From: Phycisphaeraceae bacterium
GTDB taxonomy: Bacteria > Planctomycetota > Phycisphaerae > Phycisphaerales > UBA1924
DNA length: 64,000 bases
Direction: 5' to 3'
Assembly (NCBI GenBank): GCA_015200025.1
Contig: CP054186.1
Location: forward strand, 1,872,001 to 1,936,000
The notes beneath the pieces were generated by a model. That model was given only the letters and a program-made list of their open reading frames with translations. It searched no databases and was not told the origin of the DNA. Positions 51,533-61,032 of the stretch are shown here, in pieces (the stretch's first letter is position 1; each line of letters opens with the position of its first letter). Made by a program: the position numbers and the translations under genes.

Positions 51533-54310
51533 TTACTCCATCAGGGCCGCCTGGGCCGCCGCCAGGCGAGCGATCGGGACCCGGAAGGGCGAGCACGACA
51601 CATAATCCAGCCCGGCCTTGTGGAAGAAGTGGACGCTCTTGGGGTCGCCGCCGTGCTCCCCGCAGACCCCGACCTTGAGGTCCACCTTGACGCCGCGACC
51701 CTTGACCGTCGCCATCTGCACCAGCTGCCCCACGCCCGACTGGTCCAGCGACTGGAACGGATCGCCCGGGAGCAGGTCCTTGTGCAGGTAATCCGGGAGG
51801 AACGAGTTGATGTCGTCCCGGCTGAACCCGAAGGTCATCTGCGTCAGGTCGTTGGTGCCGTAGCTGAAGAAGTCCGCCGCCTCGGCAATCTCCGACGCCG
51901 TCAGCGCCGCGCGGGGGACCTCGATCATCGTCCCGATCTTGATGTCCAGGCGGGGCTTGAAGTCCTCCTCCGCCTTGACCTTCGCGATCGTCGCCTCCGT
52001 CAACTCGCGGAGGTACGACAGCTCCTTCTTCGTCCCCACCAGCGGGATCATGATCTCCGGGACCGCGCGGATGTTGCTCCGCAGGCAGTCGATCGTCGCC
52101 TCCACGATCGCCCGGACCTGCATCTCCAGGATCTCCGGGTACGTCACGCACAGCCGGCACCCGCGGTGCCCCAGCATCGGGTTGGCCTCGTGCAGCTGCC
52201 CCACCCGCTGACGCACCTTGTCCAGCGTCGTGCCCATCGACCGCGCCAGCTCGGCCTGCTGCTTCTCGTCGTGCGGGACGAACTCGTGCAGCGGCGGATC
52301 GATCAGGCGGATCGTCACCGGGAGCCCCTTCATCGCCTTGAAGATCCCGATGAAGTCCTCACGCTGGTACGGGAGCAGCTTCGCCAGCGCCCGCTCCCGC
52401 AGCTCGCGGGTGTCCGCCAGGATCATCTCCCGCATCGCCTTGATCCGGTCGCCCTCGAAGAACATGTGCTCCGTCCGGCACAGCCCGATCCCCTCGGCCC
52501 CGAAGTCCCGTGCCCGCTGCGCGTCCTCCGGCGTGTCCGCGTTCGTCCGCACCGCCAGCCGGCGGTACTTGTCCGCCCACCGCATCACCGTCGCGAAATC
52601 GCTCGACAGCTTCGGCTCGACCGTCGGGATCGCCCCCGCCATCACCTCGCCCGTCGATCCGTCGATCGAGACCACGTTCTGCCGGCCCAGCGTCCGCGCC
52701 CCCACCGTGATGGTCCCCTTCTCCGCGTCGATCATGATGTCCCCCGCACCGACCACGCAGCACTTGCCCCACCCGCGAGCCACCACCGCCGCGTGGCTCG
52801 TCATCCCACCCGTGCTCGTCAGGATCCCCGCCGCCGAGTGCATCCCCTCCACGTCCTCGGGGCTCGTCTCCTTCCGCACCAGCAGCACCGTCTCCCCGGC
52901 CTTGGTCCGCCGGACCGCCTCCTCCGCCGTGAACGCCAGGCGACCGCTCGACGCCCCGGGCGACGCCGGCAGGCCCTTGGTCAGCACGTCCCCGTGCGCC
53001 GCCGCCACCTTCTTCCGCGTCGGGTCGAAGCTCGGGAGCAGCAGCTGCGTCAGGTCCCCCGCGGGGATCCGCAGGATCGCACGCTTCTCGTCGATCAGCT
53101 TCTCCTTCACCATGTCGCACGCGATCTTCACCGCCGCCTGCCCCGTCCTCTTCCCCGTCCGCGTCTGGAGCATGTACAGCGTCCCACGCTCGATCGTGAA
53201 CTCGATGTCCTGCATCTCCTTGTAGTGCTTCTCGAGCGTCGTCTTGATCTTCAGCAGCTGCTGGTACACCTGCTTGTTCCACTTGGGCATCTCGTCGACG
53301 TGCTCGGGCGTACGGATCCCCGCCACCACGTCCTCGCCCTGCGCGTTGATCAGGAACTCCCCGTAGAACTCGTTCTCCCCCGTCGCCGGGTTCCGCGTGA
53401 AGGCCACGCCCGTCCCCGAATCGTTCCCCATGTTCCCGAACACCATCGCCTGGATGTTCACCGCCGTCCCCGTCAGCCCCGTGATCCCCGCGATCCGCCG
53501 GTAGCTGATCGCCCGCTCCCCGTTCCACGACTTGAACACCGCCTCGATCGCCAGCTCCAGCTGCTTGAACGGGTTCTGCGGGAACTCCTCCCCCACGTTC
53601 CGCTTGTACACCGCCTTGTACATCTCGCACAGCTCGACGATCCCCGCCTCCGGCACGTCCGTGTCGATCTTCGCCTTGTACTTCGCCTTGATCGTCGCGA
53701 ACGCCTGCTCGAACTTGTGGTGGTCGCACCCCATCACCACGTCACCGAACATGTTGATCAGCCGCCGGTACGCGTCGAACGCGAACCGACGGTTCCCCGT
53801 GCTCTTGGCCAGCCCCTCCACCGCCTGGTCCGTCAGCCCGAGGTTCAGGATCGTGTCCATCATCCCCGGCATGCTCACCGCCGCACCCGACCGCACCGAC
53901 ACCAACAGCGGCGTCTCCGTCGAGCCGAACTTCTTCCCCGTCTCCTTCTCCAGCATCGCGATGTTCTTGTGCACCTCGTTCATCAGCCCGTGCGGCAGCC
54001 GCTGCCCGTTGCGGTAGTACGACGCGCACGTGTCCGTCGTGATCGTGAACCCCGGGGGCACCGGCAGCCCGATCGACGTCATGTCCGCCAGGTTCGCACC
54101 CTTCCCCCCCAGCACCGGCTTGATCCCAGGGCCCCCCTCCGTCTTCGTCTTCCCGAAGTAGTACACCATCTTCCCCGGCTTGTTCCTCATCACCGGGTGC
54201 GCCGACTGCGCCAGATGGTTCGTCCCCGACTCCCCGTTCACCTTCTTCACCGTCTTCTTCACCGTCTTCACCGCGGGGCTCTTCTTGGACGTCGGCGTGT
54301 TCGTCGGCAT
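51533..54310 (-). CDS. ppdK: Pyruvate, phosphate dikinase
   Basis: 925 aa. A Lys-rich leader of about 45 residues (KKSPAVKTVKKTVKKV) precedes the ATP-grasp nucleotide-binding domain (KPVLGGKGANLADM, LVSVRSGAAVSMPGMMDT, AMVFGNMGNDSG). The phosphohistidine domain contains LTSTGGMTSHAAVVARGWG with the swinging His. The PEP/pyruvate TIM barrel follows (GIGLCRTEHMFF, RLIDPPLHEF, MLGHRGCRL, FSYGTNDLTQM, VGVCGEHGGDP). It interconverts pyruvate, ATP and Pi with PEP, AMP and PPi. ATG 54310 has AAGGA 6 bases upstream. Confidence 0.96.
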   Translation of the reverse strand: MPTNTPTSKKSPAVKTVKKTVKKVNGESGTNHLAQSAHPVMRNKPGKMVYYFGKTKTEGGPGIKPVLGGKGANLADMTSIGLPVPPGFTITTDTCASYYRNGQRLPHGLMNEVHKNIAMLEKETGKKFGSTETPLLVSVRSGAAVSMPGMMDTILNLGLTDQAVEGLAKSTGNRRFAFDAYRRLINMFGDVVMGCDHHKFEQAFATIKAKYKAKIDTDVPEAGIVELCEMYKAVYKRNVGEEFPQNPFKQLELAIEAVFKSWNGERAISYRRIAGITGLTGTAVNIQAMVFGNMGNDSGTGVAFTRNPATGENEFYGEFLINAQGEDVVAGIRTPEHVDEMPKWNKQVYQQLLKIKTTLEKHYKEMQDIEFTIERGTLYMLQTRTGKRTGQAAVKIACDMVKEKLIDEKRAILRIPAGDLTQLLLPSFDPTRKKVAAAHGDVLTKGLPASPGASSGRLAFTAEEAVRRTKAGETVLLVRKETSPEDVEGMHSAAGILTSTGGMTSHAAVVARGWGKCCVVGAGDIMIDAEKGTITVGARTLGRQNVVSIDGSTGEVMAGAIPTVEPKLSSDFATVMRWADKYRRLAVRTNADTPEDAQRARDFGAEGIGLCRTEHMFFEGDRIKAMREMILADTRELRERALAKLLPYQREDFIGIFKAMKGLPVTIRLIDPPLHEFVPHDEKQQAELARSMGTTLDKVRQRVGQLHEANPMLGHRGCRLCVTYPEILEMQVRAIVEATIDCLRSNIRAVPEIMIPLVGTKKELSYLRELTEATIAKVKAEEDFKPRLDIKIGTMIEVPRAALTASEIAEAADFFSYGTNDLTQMTFGFSRDDINSFLPDYLHKDLLPGDPFQSLDQSGVGQLVQMATVKGRGVKVDLKVGVCGEHGGDPKSVHFFHKAGLDYVSCSPFRVPIARLAAAQAALME

Positions 54311-54529
54311 GGCTCTTCCTTCACTCGACTCTCGGCCTTGCCTCGCCTCCGAGACAACGCCCCACACAGGAGGATCAATGGTTCCCCTTGATCCGTTCCC
54401 TGTACGTTCGGTCTATGATCGGCACCAGTGCGGTCCCCGGCGGAACGCACTCCGGCCTGTGGATAAGTTTAGGTCGCCCATACTTCCCGGACGACCCCGC
54501 CCAGCCCCGCTTTCCTCAGCCACCCGACC
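54311..54529. promoter_or_regulatory. Divergent region between ppdK and pabB, with a DnaA-box sequence
   Basis: 219 bp. It holds a perfect TGTGGATAA (54458-54466) and an AT-richer part (GGATCAATGGTTCC). Both genes must be driven from here. No confident -35/-10 pairs; the ppdK Shine-Dalgarno (AAGGA) is at the left end. Confidence 0.4.
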
Positions 54530-55878
<1,349 letters not shown>

Positions 55879-55882
<4 letters not shown>

Positions 55883-56409
55883 GCGCACCCCGCCGCGGCG
55901 CCGACCTCCGCGCCGACCTCGTCGACGCCTACCTCTTCCGCCGGACCCCGGGGGGGCTCGAACTCCTCCAGCTCCGCCGCGCCGACGAGCCCCTCGAAGG
56001 GACCTGGCAGCCCGTCATGGGGCACGCCGAGCCCGGCGAATCCGCCCCCGACGCCCTGTGGCGAGAACTCCGCGAAGAGACCGGCCTCACCCCCGACAGC
56101 CCGTCCATCCTGGGCGCCTGGGCCCTCGAAGAGGTCCACCCTTTTTTCCTCGCACGACTCAACGCCGTCGTCCTCGCCCCGAGGTTCGCCGTCGAGGTCG
56201 CCCCCGGCTGGTCCTGGACGCCGACCCGATCCGGCGAGCACTCCGCCGCGCGGTGGGTCCACGCCGACCACGCCGACGGCGCTTTCCTCTGGCCCGGGCA
56301 GCGGGCCGCGGTGAGAGAACTCATCGACACCCTCGCCGCCCCGGGCTCGCCCGCCGAGCCCTTCCTCCGCCTCACTCGCCCAGGAACCACCAACGCTTCC
56401 GCGACGTGA
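55879..56409 (+). CDS. Nudix hydrolase
   Basis: 176 aa. The Nudix box GHAEPGESAPDALWREL followed by REETGL matches G-x5-E-x7-R-E-x2-E-E-x-G exactly. The fold starts with LVDAYLFRRTPGGLELLQLRR. It hydrolyses a nucleoside diphosphate linked to another group; the translational coupling to pabB suggests dihydroneopterin triphosphate pyrophosphatase (folate pathway), but the sequence alone does not show the substrate. Its 3' end overlaps the convergent LOG gene by 38 bp. Confidence 0.85.
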
Positions 56410-57145
56410 TCTTCGGGAGTGTCCGCTCCACCCCGCGCCGGATCGCCGCGACCGCCTCCTCCGGGTCGTCCGTCACCGTCAGCAGGTCCATATCGCCAGC
56501 CGAGATCGTCGCCCCCGCCACCATGCTCGTCCGCAGGAACCGCACCAGCGGCGACCAATAGTCGCACCCCATCAGCACGATCGGGAAATCCTTCACCTTC
56601 CCCGTCTGCACGAGCGTCGCGATCTCGAACAGCTCGTCCATCGTCCCGTACCCCCCGGGCATGCACAGGAACGCGTAGCTGTACTTGACCAGCATCACCT
56701 TGCGCACAAAGAAGTACCGGAACTCCGCGAACGTGTCCAGGTACGGGTTGGGCCTCTGCTCCATCGGAAGCTTGATGTTGCACCCGATCGACCGCCCGCC
56801 CGATTCGCGCGCCCCGCGGTTGGCCGCCTCCATGATCCCCGGGCCCCCGCCCGTCATCACCGTCAGGCCCATCCCCGAGATCCGGCCCCCCATCTCCCTC
56901 GCCAACTGGTAATACCGGTGGTCCTCCGCGAACCGCGCCGAGCCGAACACCGTCACGCACGGGCCCACGAAGTGCAGCGTCCGGAACCCGTGGATGAACT
57001 CCCCCGCGATCCGGACCGTCCGCACCAGTTCCGCGAGCCGGCTCTGCGGCCCACGGAGAAACTCACGCTCCCCGGGCGTCCCGAGGTTCGTGCTCCACGG
57101 ACGGCCCGTCGCCGGCCTGAACGGGCAGTCGCCTTCCATCTCCAT
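56372..57145 (-). CDS. LOG-family (TIGR00730) Rossmann-fold protein
   Basis: 257 aa. VTVFGSARFAEDHRYYQLAR, LTVMTGGGPGIMEAANRGA and LCMPGGYGTMDELFEI are the nucleotide-binding and catalytic signatures (the PGGxGTxxE motif with Glu) of lysine-decarboxylase-like LOG proteins. Several members are cytokinin riboside 5'-monophosphate phosphoribohydrolases that cleave nucleoside monophosphates. ATG 57145 is taken as start; a TTG at 57187 would add 14 residues. No Shine-Dalgarno is clear. It overlaps the Nudix gene tail to tail. Confidence 0.85.
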   Translation of the reverse strand: MEMEGDCPFRPATGRPWSTNLGTPGEREFLRGPQSRLAELVRTVRIAGEFIHGFRTLHFVGPCVTVFGSARFAEDHRYYQLAREMGGRISGMGLTVMTGGGPGIMEAANRGARESGGRSIGCNIKLPMEQRPNPYLDTFAEFRYFFVRKVMLVKYSYAFLCMPGGYGTMDELFEIATLVQTGKVKDFPIVLMGCDYWSPLVRFLRTSMVAGATISAGDMDLLTVTDDPEEAVAAIRRGVERTLPKITSRKRWWFLGE

Positions 57146-57233
57146 GCGCTCGTTCCCGTCCCGGTCCAGCGACCGCCAATTGCGCAAAGGCGCAACGTAC
57201 CGACCTGTTCAAAGATACCCACAATGGGTCATA

Positions 57234-57272
57234 CCGGTTGAAGCAACCGGGGCTTTTACCTATTCTAGAATA
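57234..57272 (+). promoter_or_regulatory. Candidate promoter with two dyads, PAS-LuxR gene
   Basis: TTGAAG (57238-57243), a 17-base spacer and TATTCT (57261-57266) make a plausible sigma-70 promoter about 100 bp upstream of the gene. The -35 lies inside the inverted repeat CCGGTTG-AAG-CAACCGG (57234-57250), and the -10 lies inside the perfect palindrome TATTCTAGAATA (57261-57272). Two dyads covering both elements suggest operator control, possibly by the gene's own LuxR product. Confidence 0.5.
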
Positions 57273-57369
57273 TCTTCCGCCACAGGAGTCTTCCGGCGAG
57301 CCCATTCAGCACATCACGGTGAGCAACCCGATCTGTTGAGCCGTCTCCGCCGGGGATGGGAGTTCCTGT

Positions 57370-58059
57370 ATGTCCGCATGGTTACCTGTGGGCGGGAGTG
57401 TTCCGGGATCTGGCGGCCCTCCGCCGACACCCGACGCTGATGCCAACTCGATCTGGACGTCGCTGATCCACGACGCCGGCGTCGCGGTCATGATCCTCGA
57501 CGCCAACGCCACCATCCTGTACGCCAACGACCGGGCCCATGAGTGCCTCGGCGTCCGGCCAGGTCCGGTTGTGGGGTTGAACTACGCCGACGCCGCTCCG
57601 ACCGACGCCGGCCGCGAACGCACCGACTTGGTCCGCCGCGTCGCCTCGACCGGCCAGTCTGTCGTCCTCGAGAACACCGTCGCGGGGTGCCGCCGGCGGA
57701 CCGCCCTTCGGCTCCTCCCGGGCGACCCGCCGCGTGTCCTCATGGTCTGCCGGCCCGCGTACGCCGAGCCCATCCGCGACAAAGCCCACGCCGCCGAGTA
57801 CGTCGAGGCCAAGAACCACGAGCGGGGCGACCTCGACACCCTCACCCCGCGCGAGATCGAGATCCTCCGCCTCATCGGGAAAGGCCTGGCCACCTCCGAG
57901 ATCGCCAAAGCGCTCCACCGCAGCGAGAAAACCGTCGAGTGGCACCGCGTCTCGATCGGGAACAAACTCCGCGTCAGCAACCGCGTCGAGCTCGCCCGCA
58001 TCGCCATCCGCGCCGGGATCGTCGGCATCTCCGACGACGCCCTCGCGCTGCCCACTTGA
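57370..58059 (+). CDS. PAS domain LuxR-type transcription regulator
   Basis: 229 aa. A PAS-like domain (about 26-125: HDAGVAVMILDANATILYAN, DRAHECLGV) is followed by a GerE/LuxR HTH (about 155-215: LTPREIEILRLIGKGLATSE, IAKALHRSEKTVEWHRVSIG, NKL). PAS domains sense small ligands, light or redox; no cofactor residue is obvious. GGGAG lies 7 bases before ATG 57370. The gene is alone, with a dyad-rich promoter region, so self-regulation is plausible. No partner histidine kinase, and no receiver domain in the protein. Confidence 0.85.
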   Translation: MSAWLPVGGSVPGSGGPPPTPDADANSIWTSLIHDAGVAVMILDANATILYANDRAHECLGVRPGPVVGLNYADAAPTDAGRERTDLVRRVASTGQSVVLENTVAGCRRRTALRLLPGDPPRVLMVCRPAYAEPIRDKAHAAEYVEAKNHERGDLDTLTPREIEILRLIGKGLATSEIAKALHRSEKTVEWHRVSIGNKLRVSNRVELARIAIRAGIVGISDDALALPT

Positions 58060-58099
58060 CCGGCCGCCGACCGAGGCGCGGCCCTTCAGGCCCGCACGC

Positions 58100-58840
58100 T
58101 CACGACCCGGTCTTGATCCCCGCGCGGGCCTCCCAGTACTTGGGCGAAGGCTTCCCGTCCGCGTACTCCCACACCGTCACCGACAGCCACTGCGAGCCCC
58201 AACGCCGGGCCTCCCCGTGCGTCGGGTACAGCACGTCCAGGCGGCTCCCCTTGATCTTCCCGCCGCAGTCCAGCACCGGCACCACCGACCCCTCCGCGTA
58301 CCCGGGCACCGAGATCAGAGACCCGTACTTGAGCACTCGGGGGTCCGCCGCCACCAGGTTGAACCCGTTGGTCTCGACCGAGTGGAGGGTCGCCGTCATC
58401 CCGTCGGCCCACGGGCCGCACGAACGCTCGTCGGGCGAGTACGCCGTCACCCGCATCCGCAGCAGCTTCGAAGGCCGGATCGGCCTCCCGTTGAACCACC
58501 GCACCGCCGACGCCTCCCCGGGGGCCGGGGCGACCTCGACCATCTCGATCTCGTCCGTGGCGCCCGCCTCAAAAGGCCGGTCGACCGCCGATTCGGGTGA
58601 GATCGCCGCCCCGGCCTGAACGGGCCGGGGTGATTCCGGGGCCCGCGCCCCGGTGGTGGTCCGGATCTCGAACTCGGCCAGCGTCGGGGCCCAGGTCGCC
58701 TGCTTCGCCAGCACCGCCGACCATGCCACCAGACCCGCCGCCGCGAGGAACCCCGCCGCCCCCACGAACCCTCGCGCCGCCCGCCTCCACCCTAGGGCTC
58801 GGCCAAAGACCTCGTCCCGGGCATGTCCCCGATCTTTCAT
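58100..58840 (-). CDS. 3D-domain (Asp-rich) cell wall-type protein with N-terminal anchor
   Basis: 246 aa. A cytoplasmic stub and one helix (about 22-43) anchor a periplasmic linker. The C-terminal 3D domain (about 135-240) has MRVTAYSPDERSCGPWADGM, AADPRVLKYGSLISVPGY and VPVLDCGGKIKGSRLDVLYP with its conserved Asp residues, as in MltA/RlpA-like lytic enzymes and the stationary-phase survival protein YuiC. It probably acts on or binds peptidoglycan. ATG 58840 was chosen for GGGAG 8 bases upstream; the open frame extends to 58990. Confidence 0.8.
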   Translation of the reverse strand: MKDRGHARDEVFGRALGWRRAARGFVGAAGFLAAAGLVAWSAVLAKQATWAPTLAEFEIRTTTGARAPESPRPVQAGAAISPESAVDRPFEAGATDEIEMVEVAPAPGEASAVRWFNGRPIRPSKLLRMRVTAYSPDERSCGPWADGMTATLHSVETNGFNLVAADPRVLKYGSLISVPGYAEGSVVPVLDCGGKIKGSRLDVLYPTHGEARRWGSQWLSVTVWEYADGKPSPKYWEARAGIKTGS

Positions 58841-59260
58841 GCTGTCGTCTCCCGGCAGCGACGTCCCGGCGACCACCAGTCCACCGGCACACGGCAAGCC
58901 CACCACGGCCTGACCGTCCGCTGCCCCCACCTCACCCATGAAGCCTAGCCCGGGTTGCCCACCCACGCCACCGCAGTATCCGTACGGCATGCAAACACAA
59001 TCACCTCAACGACCTTCTCTTTCGCGCCGGGGGGTTTTGAGCGTCCGAATGCACGCCTTTTTGGCAGCGATTCCCCGGGGCTCGGGCGTTCGGTCTTCGA
59101 TGAACGCGTGCAAGTCCAATAATAATGTCCTTGATTCGCTTTGAATGACGTACGCCCGGCCATGGTTCAAGAATGGCCATCCAAACCCGAGAACCCATCG
59201 GGGCGTAGGGTTGCCAGGAAATAGGTTCTCAGGCCGCGCCGCGGCACGAAAGGGTAGGGA
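58841..59260. other. 420 bp non-coding stretch before htpX
   Basis: No gene recognised on either strand. It is AT-richer than average from about 58980 to 59160 (GCATGCAAACACAATCACC, CAATAATAATGTCCTTGATTC), which may hold the htpX promoter or an unannotated small RNA. G runs (CCGGGGGGTTTTG) occur at 59022-59040. No clear terminator or repeat. Confidence 0.4.
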
Positions 59261-60100
59261 ATGGTTCGGTTCTGGAACAATATCAAGACGGTCTTCCTGA
59301 TGGGCGGGTTGATGGGGCTGCTCCTGGCCGCGGGGAGCACCTGGGGCCAGCACGGGCTGCTGATCGCCCTTGTGCTCGGCGGGACGATGAACCTGATCGC
59401 GTTCTTCTTCTCCGACCGGATCGCCATCGCGGCGATGCGCGGGCGGGAGGTGGACGCCCGGACGGGCGGCGACCTCTACGCGATGGTGGATCGGCTCCGC
59501 CAGCGGGCGGGCCTGCCGATGCCCCGGGTCTATATCTGCCCCCAGGAGGCCCCCAACGCGTTCGCGACCGGGCGCTCACCCTCGCACGCGGCGGTCGCGG
59601 TGACGCAGGGAGCCCTCCGCCTGCTCGACCACGAGGAGATGGAGGGGGTGATGGCCCACGAACTGGCGCACATCAAGAACCGGGACACGCTGATCAGCAC
59701 GATCGCGGCCACGATCGCGGGGGTGCTGGCGTACCTGGCGCAGATGGCGATGTTCTTTGGGGTCCCCCGGGGTCGCGACGCCGGGCCCAACGCCCTGATC
59801 GCGCTCCTGGGCGTGGTCGTGGCGTGGCTCGGGGCGGTTTTGATCCAGATGGCCATCAGCCGCAGCCGCGAGTTCGTCGCCGACGCGGACGGGGCCTCCA
59901 TCGCCGGCTCGCCCCGCGGGCTGGCATCGGCCCTGCGGAAGCTCGAAACCGTGGGCAAGCGGATCCCCATGGACAACCCCAACCCGGCCCAGAACAACCT
60001 GTTTATCGTTGAGCCGTTCTGCGGCAACGCGGTCCTGAGGCTCTTCGCGACCCACCCGCCGACCGGGGATCGGATCGCCGCGTTGCTCGGGCGGGCCTGA
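59261..60100 (+). CDS. htpX: HtpX-type M48 membrane zinc metalloprotease
   Basis: 279 aa. Two N-terminal helices (about 10-50), then MAHELAHIKNRD with zinc ligands His133 and His137 and catalytic Glu134; a pair of helices (about 145-195) and SREFVADADGASIAG, whose Glu is the third ligand; and FATHPPTGDRIAAL near the end. HtpX degrades misfolded membrane proteins, complementing FtsH. Length fits the family (about 280-300). A GGGTAGGGA tract directly precedes the ATG. Confidence 0.93.
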   Translation: MVRFWNNIKTVFLMGGLMGLLLAAGSTWGQHGLLIALVLGGTMNLIAFFFSDRIAIAAMRGREVDARTGGDLYAMVDRLRQRAGLPMPRVYICPQEAPNAFATGRSPSHAAVAVTQGALRLLDHEEMEGVMAHELAHIKNRDTLISTIAATIAGVLAYLAQMAMFFGVPRGRDAGPNALIALLGVVVAWLGAVLIQMAISRSREFVADADGASIAGSPRGLASALRKLETVGKRIPMDNPNPAQNNLFIVEPFCGNAVLRLFATHPPTGDRIAALLGRA

Positions 60101-60156
60101 TTCCCCTGGTAACTCCCGGGGTTTCGGCGAAGGTTAAATGTACGTGGCCGAGCGGG

Positions 60157-60166
60157 TGCATATGCA
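60157..60166. promoter_or_regulatory. TGCATATGCA palindrome upstream of the HTH gene
   Basis: A perfect 10 bp palindrome in an AT-rich pocket, 32-41 bp upstream of the HTH gene start. HTH regulators of this class commonly bind such sites in their own promoters; binding here is a guess. Confidence 0.3.
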
Positions 60167-60197
60167 ATCAGGTTCGAGTTTGTGATAGAGTGGGGAG

Positions 60198-60878
60198 ATG
60201 TACGCCTCGGGATTACACGAGCGGTTACTCTCGATCGTGGGTCAGCGCAGTTCCCGGCACGTCGGGGACCTGACGAAAACGAACCACGAGACGGTCCGCC
60301 GTTATCTCTCGGGGCAGGCCCCCAGCGTCGAGTTCCTGACCGCGTTGTGCAAGGTCTTCGGGATCAACGGCGACTGGCTCTTGACCGGGCGCGGGCCGAT
60401 CAAGGCCTCGGACGCCAAGGGGGAGGCCCTGCGTGAGGCCGACGCGGGCGAGTTGTTGACGGCGTTGTCCGACGCGGTGGAAAGGCTGATCGGGCGGGTC
60501 GATCGGCTCGAAGTTTTGATACAGTCGATGGAGGTCCGGCTCCGGGCCGTCACGCCGAGGATCGAGGCCACACACGACGGGACCGCTCGGGCGACCCCCC
60601 TGCATCATCCGGGGCACGACGGCGTTCATCCCGGGAAGGGCGCGCGGCCCGACGGGGTTGCGGGCGGTCACGACGGCGTGGGCGTCAAGGGCGCGGGGGG
60701 GCGTGGCGGTGGGGGCGGTGGGGGAGGTTCGGCCGGGAGTGTTGATGAGTCAGCCCAAGCGTCCATTGATCGAGCATCGTCCGGCGGGATCCCCGAGCGG
60801 GTCCTCAAGCTCCGAGAGGCTTTTGCCAAGCGATCACGTCCGGATGATGGTCGAGATGCTCGACCCGATGGGGCCTGA
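60198..60878 (+). CDS. XRE-type HTH protein with Gly-rich C-terminus
   Basis: 226 aa. Residues about 1-68 form a Cro/C1-type HTH (LHERLLSIVGQRSSRHVGDL, TKTNHETVRRYLSGQAPSVE, FLTALCKVFGINGDWLLTGR). A helix with heptad spacing follows (LLTALSDAVERLIGRVDRLEVLIQSMEVRL, about 85-115), suited to dimerising. From residue 120 on, the chain is His/Gly/Asp-rich with an 8-Gly run. The last 45 residues overlap, in another frame, the small gene at 60745-61032, so that part may not be real. GGGGAG lies directly against the ATG, closer than usual. Confidence 0.75.
   Translation: MYASGLHERLLSIVGQRSSRHVGDLTKTNHETVRRYLSGQAPSVEFLTALCKVFGINGDWLLTGRGPIKASDAKGEALREADAGELLTALSDAVERLIGRVDRLEVLIQSMEVRLRAVTPRIEATHDGTARATPLHHPGHDGVHPGKGARPDGVAGGHDGVGVKGAGGRGGGGGGGGSAGSVDESAQASIDRASSGGIPERVLKLREAFAKRSRPDDGRDARPDGA
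60687..60728 (+). repeat. G-run region in the HTH gene
   Basis: Contains a run of seven G (60695-60701) and GGTGGGGGCGGTGGGGGAGG; it reads as poly-Gly in the HTH frame. Polymerase or ribosome slippage here would move reading into the frame of the downstream small ORF. Confidence 0.6.
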
Positions 60879-61032
60879 ACTGATCCGGCGGTGGGTCGCG
60901 GCGCTGCTTCTCGTGGACCGGGACGAACGCGAGGCGATGGTCGAGATGGTCGAACGCCAGGTCACCGAGATGTACGCGGCCCGCGAGCAACGCCCCCGCT
61001 CAAGACCCTCGGGCGGTCAGCGTCCCGCGTAG
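60745..61032 (+). CDS. Small protein of unknown function overlapping the HTH gene
   Basis: 95 aa. After a Pro/Ser-rich start (MSQPKRPLIEHRPAGSPSGS), residues about 30-85 form two amphipathic helices (LPSDHVRMMVEMLDPMGPEL, IRRWVAALLLVDRDEREAMV, EMVERQVTEMYAAREQ) that look like a real helical protein. ATG 60745 has GGGAG 6 bases upstream. It overlaps the HTH reading frame by 134 bp and ends 16 bp inside the convergent S49-like gene. It could be a separate gene or the product of a frameshift from the HTH gene. Confidence 0.55.
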   Translation: MSQPKRPLIEHRPAGSPSGSSSSERLLPSDHVRMMVEMLDPMGPELIRRWVAALLLVDRDEREAMVEMVERQVTEMYAAREQRPRSRPSGGQRPA

